DNA of 64,000 nucleotides from Mixta sp. Marseille-Q2659. GTDB taxonomy: Bacteria; Pseudomonadota; Gammaproteobacteria; Enterobacterales; Enterobacteriaceae. The stretch's first letter is position 1, and every line of letters starts with the position of its first letter. The stretch is taken from the NCBI RefSeq assembly GCF_940807255.1, contig NZ_CALNWY010000015.1, positions 40,493 through 104,492 of the forward strand, read 5' to 3'. Shown here piece by piece: positions 56,976-64,000 of the stretch. Below the pieces are notes generated by a model. The model was not told the DNA's origin. It saw only the letters and a list, made by a program, of their open reading frames with translations, and ran no database searches. A program made the position numbers and the translations under genes.

Positions 56976-58487
56976 ATGCAACCGCTACTGCAATTAAAAG
57001 GCATCGAAAAGTCCTTTCCGGGCGTGAAGGCGCTTAACGGCGCGTCGCTTTCCGTCTATCCGGGCCGCGTGATGGCGCTGGTGGGTGAAAACGGCGCGGG
57101 CAAATCCACCATGATGAAGGTGCTGACCGGCATCTATAGCCGTGACGCCGGATCGCTGCAGTGGCTGGGCGAAGAAACGCATTTCAGCGGGCCAAAAGCA
57201 TCGCAGGAAGCGGGTATTGGCATTATTCATCAGGAGCTGAACCTGATTCCGCAGCTGTCGATTGCGGAAAATATTTTTCTGGGGCGTGAGTTTACGAAAG
57301 GCCTGGGCCGCATTGACTGGAAAAAGATGCATGCTGAAGCCGATGCGCTGTTGAAGCGACTAAACCTGCGGTTTAGCAGCCACCGGCTGGTGGGCGATCT
57401 CTCTATTGGCGATCAGCAGATGGTGGAAATCGCCAAGGTGCTGAGCTTTGAGTCAAAAGTGATTGTGATGGATGAGCCGACCGACGCCCTGACCGATACC
57501 GAAACCGTATCGCTGTTTCGGGTGATCAATGAGCTTAAAGCGGCGGGCTGCGGCATTGTGTATATCTCCCATCGCATGAAAGAAATTTTTGAAATTTGCG
57601 ATGACGTAACGGTTTTCCGCGACGGACAGTTTATTGCCGAACGCAGCGTCGATTCGCTGACGGAAGCTTCGCTGATCGAGATGATGGTTGGGCGTAAGCT
57701 GGAAGATCAATATCCTCGCCTGGATAAAGCACCGGGCGATGTGTGTCTGGAAGTGAAAAACCTCAGCGGGCCGGGCATCAATAATGTCAGCTTTACGCTG
57801 CGCAAAGGTGAGATCCTCGGCGTGTCCGGGCTGATGGGCGCCGGACGTACTGAACTGATGAAGATGCTGTACGGCGCGCTGCCGCGTAGCGCGGGCCAGG
57901 TGTTGCTTAATGGCCGCGAACTGGCTATCCGCACGCCACAGGATGGTCTGGCAAACGGCATCGTCTATATCTCGGAAGACCGCAAGCGCGATGGCCTGGT
58001 GCTGGGCATGTCGGTAAAAGAAAACATGTCGCTGACCGCGCTGCGCTATTTCAGCAACGGCGGCGGCGCCTTAAAGCACGGCGCCGAGCAGCTGGCGGTC
58101 AACGATTTTATACGTCTTTTCAACATTAAAACGCCGGGCATGGATCAAACCATCGGCCTGCTTTCCGGTGGCAACCAGCAGAAAGTCGCCATTGCGCGCG
58201 GCCTGATGACGCGGCCCAACGTGCTGATCCTTGATGAGCCGACGCGCGGCGTTGATGTAGGTGCCAAGAAAGAGATTTATCAGCTTATTAACCAGTTCAA
58301 AGAAGAAGGGCTGAGCATCATTCTGGTCTCTTCGGAAATGCCGGAAGTGCTGGGCATGAGCGATCGCATTCTGGTTATTCATGAAGGCCGCCTGAGCGGC
58401 GAGTTTTCCACTGAACAGGCTACGCAGGAAGTCCTGATGGCCGCCGCCGTTGGCAAGCAACACAGCGAGGAGTTAGCCCATTTATGA
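56976..58487 (+). CDS. rbsA: Ribose ABC transporter ATP-binding protein
   Basis: 503 residues, double ABC domain. First domain: GENGAGKST and [22 protein letters not shown]; second: [12 protein letters not shown] and [25 protein letters not shown]. Energises ribose uptake with RbsC. Overlaps rbsC by four bases. Confidence 0.97.
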   Translation: MQPLLQLKGIEKSFPGVKALNGASLSVYPGRVMALVGENGAGKSTMMKVLTGIYSRDAGSLQWLGEETHFSGPKASQEAGIGIIHQELNLIPQLSIAENIFLGREFTKGLGRIDWKKMHAEADALLKRLNLRFSSHRLVGDLSIGDQQMVEIAKVLSFESKVIVMDEPTDALTDTETVSLFRVINELKAAGCGIVYISHRMKEIFEICDDVTVFRDGQFIAERSVDSLTEASLIEMMVGRKLEDQYPRLDKAPGDVCLEVKNLSGPGINNVSFTLRKGEILGVSGLMGAGRTELMKMLYGALPRSAGQVLLNGRELAIRTPQDGLANGIVYISEDRKRDGLVLGMSVKENMSLTALRYFSNGGGALKHGAEQLAVNDFIRLFNIKTPGMDQTIGLLSGGNQQKVAIARGLMTRPNVLILDEPTRGVDVGAKKEIYQLINQFKEEGLSIILVSSEMPEVLGMSDRILVIHEGRLSGEFSTEQATQEVLMAAAVGKQHSEELAHL

Positions 58488-59455
58488 GTACGCAAACCTT
58501 ACCAGCCCGCCGCCGCTGGTTCAGCAAGGCCTGGCTGCTGGAGCAGAAATCGCTGATTGCCCTGATTGTGCTGATTGCAGTGGTTGCCAGCCAAAGCCCG
58601 AACTTTTTTACCGTTAATAACCTGTTTAACATTCTGCAGCAGACATCGGTGAACGCCATTATGGCGGTCGGTATGACGCTGGTTATCCTTACCTCCGGCA
58701 TCGATCTTTCCGTCGGTTCGCTGCTGGCGCTGACCGGCGCGGTGGCCGCGTCGATCGTTGGGCTGGAAGTTAACGCTTTAGTCGCCGTCGCCGCCGCGCT
58801 GGGGCTGGGCGCCTTCGTCGGAGCCATCACCGGCACCATTGTCGCCAAAGGCAAAGTGCAGGCCTTTATCGCCACGCTGGTGATGATGCTGCTGCTGCGC
58901 GGCGTCACCATGGTTTATACCAACGGCAGTCCGGTCAATACCGGCTTTAGCGATAACGCCGATCTGTTTGGCTGGTTCGGCATCGGCCGTCCGCTGGGCA
59001 TTCCGACGCCGGTATGGCTGATGGCGATCGTCTTTTTCGCCGCCTGGTACATGCTGCACCATACGCGCCTCGGTCGTTATATCTATGCGCTGGGCGGTAA
59101 CGAAGCCGCAACGCGTCTGTCGGGCATTAACGTTAATCGCGTCAAAATCATTGTTTACGCGCTGAGCGGTATGCTGGCGGCGCTGGCTGGCACCATCGAA
59201 GTGGCGCGTCTTTCCTCGGCGCAGCCGACCGCAGGAACCGGCTATGAGCTGGACGCCATCGCGGCGGTGGTGCTGGGCGGAACCAGCCTGGCCGGCGGCA
59301 AGGGCCGTATTATGGGCACGCTGATCGGCGCGCTGATCCTCGGCTTCCTGAATAACGGCCTGAACCTGTTGGGCGTTTCCTCCTACTATCAGATGATCGT
59401 CAAAGCAGTGGTGATTTTGTTGGCGGTGCTGGTGGATAACAAAAGCAGTAAATAG
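58484..59455 (+). CDS. rbsC: Ribose ABC transporter permease
   Basis: 323 residues with eight to ten membrane segments, BPD_transp_2 family. [20 protein letters not shown] and [19 protein letters not shown] are family signatures. Inner-membrane channel for ribose. Confidence 0.97.
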   Translation: MSTQTLPARRRWFSKAWLLEQKSLIALIVLIAVVASQSPNFFTVNNLFNILQQTSVNAIMAVGMTLVILTSGIDLSVGSLLALTGAVAASIVGLEVNALVAVAAALGLGAFVGAITGTIVAKGKVQAFIATLVMMLLLRGVTMVYTNGSPVNTGFSDNADLFGWFGIGRPLGIPTPVWLMAIVFFAAWYMLHHTRLGRYIYALGGNEAATRLSGINVNRVKIIVYALSGMLAALAGTIEVARLSSAQPTAGTGYELDAIAAVVLGGTSLAGGKGRIMGTLIGALILGFLNNGLNLLGVSSYYQMIVKAVVILLAVLVDNKSSK

Positions 59456-59478
59456 CGCTTACCTCTAAGGATATAAAG

Positions 59479-60360
59479 ATGAAAATGAAAAAACTGACGG
59501 CACTGGCGGTATTGCTCGGCGCCACGCTTAGCGCCAACGCGCTGGCAAAAGATACTATCGCGCTGGTGGTGTCTACTCTGAATAACCCATTCTTCGTTTC
59601 GCTGAAAGATGGCGCACAAAAAGAGGCGGATAAGCTGGGTTACAACCTGGTGGTGTTGGATTCGCAAAATAACCCGGCGAAAGAGCTGGCGAACGTGCAG
59701 GATCTGACCGTACGCGGCACCAAACTGCTGCTGATCAACCCGACCGATTCAGATGCGGTCGGCAATGCGGTTAAAATGGCCAACCAGGCGAATATTCCGG
59801 TGATTACGCTGGACCGCGTGGCGGCGCAGGGTAAAGTGATCAGCCATGTCGCATCCGATAACCGTTTCGGCGGTAAAATGGTCGGTGACTTTATCGCGAA
59901 GAAACTGGGCGATAACGCGAAAATTATCGAGCTGCAGGGCATCGCCGGTACGTCTGCCGCGCGTGAACGCGGTGAAGGCTTTAAGCAGGCGGCCGATGCG
60001 CATAAATTCCAGATTCTGGCCAGCCAGCCAGCTGACTTCGATCGCACCAAAGGGTTGAACGTCATGCAGAACCTGCTGACGGCGCATCCGGATGTGCAGG
60101 CGGTGTTTGCCCAGAACGATGAAATGGCACTGGGTGCATTACGAGCATTGCAAACTGCCGGCAAATCTGATGTGGTGGTCGTGGGCTTCGACGGCACCGC
60201 AGACGGGGTTAAAGCCGTTGAAGGCGGCAAACTGGCCGCGACCGTAGCGCAGATGCCGGAAAAAATTGGTCAAACAGGCGTACAGATCGCTGACAAAGCG
60301 TTAAAAGGCGAGAAAGTACAGGCGATCAATCCGGTCGATCTGAAGCTGGTTACCAAATAA
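59479..60360 (+). CDS. rbsB: Periplasmic ribose-binding protein
   Basis: 293 residues (E. coli 296). Signal peptide ([20 protein letters not shown]) then [20 protein letters not shown]; the ligand residues in [18 protein letters not shown] and NDEMALGA are kept. Also a ligand for the Trg chemoreceptor in E. coli. A hairpin follows. Confidence 0.97.
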   Translation: MKMKKLTALAVLLGATLSANALAKDTIALVVSTLNNPFFVSLKDGAQKEADKLGYNLVVLDSQNNPAKELANVQDLTVRGTKLLLINPTDSDAVGNAVKMANQANIPVITLDRVAAQGKVISHVASDNRFGGKMVGDFIAKKLGDNAKIIELQGIAGTSAARERGEGFKQAADAHKFQILASQPADFDRTKGLNVMQNLLTAHPDVQAVFAQNDEMALGALRALQTAGKSDVVVVGFDGTADGVKAVEGGKLAATVAQMPEKIGQTGVQIADKALKGEKVQAINPVDLKLVTK

Positions 60361-60379
60361 CAAAGAAAAGCAGGGCAAC

Positions 60380-60400
60380 GCGCCACCGTTCAGGTGGCGC
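60380..60400 (+). terminator. Intercistronic hairpin between rbsB and rbsK
   Basis: GCGCCACC (60380-60387) pairs with GGTGGCGC (60393-60400), followed by ACTTTTC. It probably lowers rbsKR expression relative to the binding protein. Confidence 0.6.
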
Positions 60401-60421
60401 ACTTTTCTGGATGAACCCCGA

Positions 60422-61351
60422 ATGACGCAATCCGCTAAACTCGCTGTACTTGGCAGCATCAATGCCGATCATATTTTAAATCTGGCGCAGTTTCCCCGTC
60501 CGGGCGAAACGGTGATCGGGAAACAGTATCAGGTCGCTTTTGGCGGCAAAGGAGCAAACCAGGCGGTAGCTGCCGGTCGCAGCGGCGCTGATATTGCGTT
60601 TATCGCCTGTGTGGGCGCCGATGATATTGGCGAGCGTATTCGGCAACAGCTGGCCGTCGATCGTATCGATATCTCTTCCGTCTCGGTTATTGAACAGGCT
60701 ACCACCGGCGTCGCGCTGATCTTCGTTAACGGCGAAGGCGAAAACAGCATTGCGATTCATGCCGGTGCCAATGCCGCGCTGACGCCGGACGTCGTGGCGC
60801 AGCATCAACAGGTGATTACCGATGCGTCCGCGCTGCTGATGCAGCTGGAATCCCCGCCGGAAAGCGTACTGGCGGCGGCGAAAATTGCGCATCAGCATCA
60901 AACGAAGGTCATCCTCAATCCGGCTCCCGCTGCGCCATTATCCGATGAACTGCTGGCGCTGGTGGATATGATTACGCCCAATGAAACCGAAGCGGAAATG
61001 CTGACCGGCATTGCGGTAAAAAACGATGAAGATGCCGCGCGCGCCGCTGCTGTACTGCATGCGAAAGGGATCGGGCAGGTGCTGATTACCCTGGGCAGAC
61101 GTGGCGTCTGGCTGAGCGAAAACGGTAAAGGCCAGCGTATTCCCGGCTTCCGCGTACAGGCGGTTGATACCATCGCCGCGGGCGATACCTTTAACGGCGC
61201 TTTAATTACCGCGCTGTTGGAACAGCAGCCGATGCCGCAGGCGGTGCGTTTCGCCCATGCGGCGGCGGCGATTGCGGTAACACGTCCTGGCGCGCAGCCT
61301 TCGGTGCCGTGGCGCGAAGAGATTGACCGCTTTTTGCAGCAGCAGGAGTAA
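60422..61351 (+). CDS. rbsK: Ribokinase
   Basis: 309 residues, PfkB family, same length as E. coli. [20 protein letters not shown], the substrate motif [13 protein letters not shown] and the C-terminal [13 protein letters not shown] with the catalytic Asp. Phosphorylates ribose at C5. Confidence 0.97.
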   Translation: MTQSAKLAVLGSINADHILNLAQFPRPGETVIGKQYQVAFGGKGANQAVAAGRSGADIAFIACVGADDIGERIRQQLAVDRIDISSVSVIEQATTGVALIFVNGEGENSIAIHAGANAALTPDVVAQHQQVITDASALLMQLESPPESVLAAAKIAHQHQTKVILNPAPAAPLSDELLALVDMITPNETEAEMLTGIAVKNDEDAARAAAVLHAKGIGQVLITLGRRGVWLSENGKGQRIPGFRVQAVDTIAAGDTFNGALITALLEQQPMPQAVRFAHAAAAIAVTRPGAQPSVPWREEIDRFLQQQE

Positions 61352-61356
61352 GCGGA

Positions 61357-62358
61357 TTGGCCACGATGAAGGATGTCGCCCGGCTGGCGGGCGTCTCGAC
61401 CTCAACGGTTTCGCACGTCATTAATAACAACCGTTTTGTCAGCGCTGCGATACGCGAGAAAATCGAAGCGGCGATCCGTGAGTTAAATTATGCGCCGTCA
61501 GCGCTGGCGCGCAGCCTGAAGATCAACCAGACGCATACTATCGGCATGTTGCTCACCGCCAGCAGTAACCCCTTTTATGCTGAAGTGGTGCGCGGGGTGG
61601 AAAACAGCTGTTATGAGCGCGGTTATAGTCTGGTGCTGTGCAATACCGAAGGTGATGAAGACCGCATGAATCGTAGTCTGGAAACGCTGCTGCAAAAGCG
61701 CGTTGATGGTCTGCTGATTATGTGTACGGAAAGCCATCTGCCCTCTGCCGATATCCTGACGCGCTATCCGGGCATCCCGTCCGTCATGATGGACTGGGCA
61801 CCCTTTGAAGGTGGCAGCGATATTATTCAGGATAATTCGCTGCTCGGTGGCGAGCTGGCGGCTAATTACCTTATTGCGCGCGGCTATACGCGCATTGCCT
61901 GTATCGCCGGGCCGCTGGATAAAACGCCGGCGCGGTTGCGTCTGGACGGCTTTAAAAAAGCGATGGCCGCTGCCGGTCTCGCTTTACCGCCGGACTATAT
62001 TATTGATGGCAATTTTGAATTTCAGGGCGGCTTTAACGGAATGAATGCCCTGCTGGCGTGTAAAACGCGTCCGCAGGCGGTATTTACCAGCAATGATGCA
62101 ATGGCAGTGGGCGCCTATCATGCGCTTTACCAGGCCGGACTGCGCATCCCGGAAGATATTGCGGTAATGGGTTATGACGATATTGAGCTGGCGCGTTATA
62201 TGACGCCGCCGCTGACCACTATCCATCAGCCAAAGGATGAGCTGGGCGAACTGGCTATCGATACCTTAATTCATCGCCTGAAATCGCCCGGCGGCAGCCA
62301 GCAAAGGCTGGTGCTGACGCCGGAACTGGTTGAGCGTCAATCGGTCGCTCAGCGTTAA
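61357..62358 (+). CDS. rbsR: Ribose operon repressor RbsR
   Basis: 333 residues, LacI family, TTG start at 61357 with an AGGAG site nine bases before it. The helix-turn-helix [20 protein letters not shown] and hinge [11 protein letters not shown] are present; the rest is a ribose-binding-protein-like core. Binds the palindromes upstream of rbsD. The stop codon overlaps the convergent hsrA stop. Confidence 0.96.
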   Translation: MATMKDVARLAGVSTSTVSHVINNNRFVSAAIREKIEAAIRELNYAPSALARSLKINQTHTIGMLLTASSNPFYAEVVRGVENSCYERGYSLVLCNTEGDEDRMNRSLETLLQKRVDGLLIMCTESHLPSADILTRYPGIPSVMMDWAPFEGGSDIIQDNSLLGGELAANYLIARGYTRIACIAGPLDKTPARLRLDGFKKAMAAAGLALPPDYIIDGNFEFQGGFNGMNALLACKTRPQAVFTSNDAMAVGAYHALYQAGLRIPEDIAVMGYDDIELARYMTPPLTTIHQPKDELGELAIDTLIHRLKSPGGSQQRLVLTPELVERQSVAQR

Positions 62359-63758
62359 GCTTTTTTACGGCGCTTCTCGCGATCGCTAATCAGGTGGCGA
62401 CCGTCGCCCGGTTTGAGCAGCATAAACACCAGCGCGGACAGAATGGTCACTACGCCCATCGTCAGGAAGGTGGAATGGAACTGCTCAACAGTGGTTCCGC
62501 CGAAGTTTTCATAGAAGCGCAACACGGCGGCGCTGACGGCAACGCCAAAGCTGATAGCCAGCTGCTGCGTTACCGCCAGCATACTGTTACCGCTGCTGGC
62601 GTTCTCATCAGTTAAATCGGCCAGCGTAATGGTATTCATCGCAGTAAACTGCGTCGACATCGCCATCCCCAACAGGAACAGCGGCAACAGCAGAACGGCG
62701 ATTTGTTCGCCCGGCGACTGAAGCGCAAAACTGGCGATGAACAGGCCGATAATCATCGTAATCGCAACCAGCGTGGTGCGGTAACCCAGCCGGCGTAAGA
62801 CGCTGGTAACCGTCGATTTTGCCAGCATCGATCCAATTGCCGTTGGCGCCATCATACAGCCCGCCACAATCGCCGAATAACCAAAGCCGACCTGCAGCAT
62901 CAGCGGCATTAAAAACGGCACGCAGCCGGTGCCCAGGCGGGAAGCGATATTCCCCAGTATGCCGATAGAAAAGGTACGCGTTTTAAACATCGGTAGCCCT
63001 ATCAGCGGCGTTGGATGGCGGCGGGCATGGGCAATATAAAGTAGCAACAGCAGGATGCCGGTCAGCAGAACAGCGGCGGCAATGGCGCTGGAAACCACTT
63101 TCTCGCCGAATAGCTCAATGCCGCAGGAAAGCAGCACCAGACCAAAACCAAACAGGATAAAGCCCAGCAGATCGAAGCGACGACGCGGCGTGGTGAAGTC
63201 CGGCATATATTTACGGGCGTAAACGATGCCGAGAATGCCGATAGGAATATTAATCAAAAAGATCCAGTGCCAGGTGGCGTAAGTCACTAAAACGCCGCCC
63301 AGCAAAGGGCCGACAACCGGACCGACCAGGCCCGGCAGCGTCACGAAATTCAATACCGGCAACAGTTCGCTGCGCGGATAGGCGCGCAGTAATGCAAGAC
63401 GAGCCACCGGCATCATCATGGCTCCGCCAATCCCCTGGATAATACGTGAGATGACCAATACCGTCAGGGTGCCGGACAAGGCGCAAATCAGCGATCCAAA
63501 GGTAAAAAGCGAAACGGCAACGATAAAGACTTTACGTGTGCCGTAGCGGTCGGCCAGCCAGCCACTGACCGGAATTAACATCGCGACTGTCAGGGTATAG
63601 CTGATCACGGCTGACTGCATGGCGAGCGGAGAACGTTGAAGACTATCGGCAATCGCCGGAAGAGCAGTATTCAGTATGGTTGCATCAAGCGACTGCATGA
63701 AAAAGGCCATCGCAGCAATCCAGGGCAAACCGGCCATACTGCGTGCAGATTTGATCAT
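62355..63758 (-). CDS. hsrA: MFS transporter HsrA, DHA2 family
   Basis: About 467 residues with 14 predicted membrane segments. Motifs [30 protein letters not shown] and [12 protein letters not shown] mark drug:proton antiporters of the DHA2 (14-TM) group. The place between rbsR and an rrn operon is that of E. coli hsrA (yieO). The start [11 protein letters not shown] has an AAGGATG site; the longer frame upstream is not favoured. Substrate is unknown. The GntR-type yieP found next in E. coli is absent. Confidence 0.88.
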   Translation of the reverse strand: MIKSARSMAGLPWIAAMAFFMQSLDATILNTALPAIADSLQRSPLAMQSAVISYTLTVAMLIPVSGWLADRYGTRKVFIVAVSLFTFGSLICALSGTLTVLVISRIIQGIGGAMMMPVARLALLRAYPRSELLPVLNFVTLPGLVGPVVGPLLGGVLVTYATWHWIFLINIPIGILGIVYARKYMPDFTTPRRRFDLLGFILFGFGLVLLSCGIELFGEKVVSSAIAAAVLLTGILLLLLYIAHARRHPTPLIGLPMFKTRTFSIGILGNIASRLGTGCVPFLMPLMLQVGFGYSAIVAGCMMAPTAIGSMLAKSTVTSVLRRLGYRTTLVAITMIIGLFIASFALQSPGEQIAVLLLPLFLLGMAMSTQFTAMNTITLADLTDENASSGNSMLAVTQQLAISFGVAVSAAVLRFYENFGGTTVEQFHSTFLTMGVVTILSALVFMLLKPGDGRHLISDREKRRKKA

Positions 63759-63938
63759 TAAGCATCCTTCTTCTTTTATTGTTAACGCAGCCAAAAAGAA
63801 AAGCGGCAGAGAATAGAGAATAGCATCAGGCAAAATTAGGCACTTTGCTAAAAACGGGCTGGAAAATACGGAGCTTGGGCTAAGAAAGCAGCAATGGTAG
63901 CGTGCTTTTTCGTCTGTTGTTCAAAAAAGAAACGCTCG

Positions 63939-63988
63939 GTTATTTTTTTGCAATTAATACTTGTCAGCCCGGAAGAACTCCCTATAAT
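63939..63988 (+). promoter_or_regulatory. Ribosomal RNA operon P1 promoter
   Basis: An A/T-rich UP-like element (about 63939-63960), -35 TTGTCA (63961-63966), 16-base spacer, perfect -10 TATAAT (63983-63988) and a GC-rich discriminator (GCGCC), followed by CCACTG. This is the P1 layout of enterobacterial rrn operons, growth-rate and ppGpp controlled. The 16S gene should start shortly beyond the window. Confidence 0.9.
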
Positions 63989-64000
63989 GCGCCTCCACTG

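Overview
The window is a chromosomal replication-origin region of a gamma-proteobacterium of the order Enterobacterales. Gene order and protein sequences follow Escherichia coli closely: dnaA | rpmH-rnpA-yidD-yidC-mnmE, yieE, adeP, yieH, phoU-pstBACS, glmS-glmU, the whole atp operon, rsmG-mnmG, oriC, mioC-asnC, viaA-ravA, kup, rbsDACBKR, hsrA and a ribosomal-RNA P1 promoter at the right edge. The missing tna genes, the hmu haem locus beside pst and the bud operon beside rbs suggest an Erwiniaceae member (Pantoea/Mixta/Erwinia-like). That placement is an inference from content; no 16S sequence lies in the window.

Layout: 1-4.8 kb, dnaA start and the rpmH-rnpA-yidD-yidC-mnmE block. 4.8-5.6 kb, a scar with a porin-like 3' end and a cut IS3-type orfA. 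5.6-13.3 kb, yieE, adenine permease, yieH and the phosphate operon with Pho boxes. 13.5-19.7 kb, haem-uptake operon hmuRSTUV with a Fur box. 19.7-28.1 kb, an accessory island between two 115-bp direct repeats: vapBC, a five-gene chaperone-usher fimbrial operon and a broken winged-helix regulator. 28.5-39.2 kb, glmS, glmU, atpCDGAHFEBI. 40-47 kb, rsmG, mnmG, oriC (about 42.67-42.94 kb), mioC, asnC, viaA, ravA. 47.4-56.4 kb, kup, then an insertion of qseBC-ygiW and budR-budABC. 56.5-64 kb, ribose operon, hsrA and the rrn P1 promoter.

The most interesting signal is in the fimbrial operon. The major-subunit reading frame has no standard in-frame start codon. Directly before its signal peptide lies a heptanucleotide tandem repeat, TTGATGA x5, at 26724-26761. 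Because 7 is not a multiple of 3, gain or loss of units would switch the frame. A GTG with a good ribosome-binding site just upstream would be in frame with 4 or 7 units but hits TAA with the 5 seen here. This looks like a slipped-strand, phase-variable fimbria captured OFF.

The island edges also carry pieces that resemble the ColE1/pMB1 replication region: one in copy 1 of the direct repeat and two, in swapped order, near glmS. Three genes carry small net indels that break the frame: rnpA (essential in relatives), vapB, and the island regulator. Two of the three lie at A runs, so sequencing error must be excluded before a biological reading.

Functionally the core genes cover replication initiation, RNA/tRNA maturation, membrane-protein insertion, phosphate and potassium uptake, amino-sugar synthesis and ATP synthesis. 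The accessory genes cover haem acquisition, adhesion, toxin-antitoxin, a QseBC two-component system and 2,3-butanediol fermentation.
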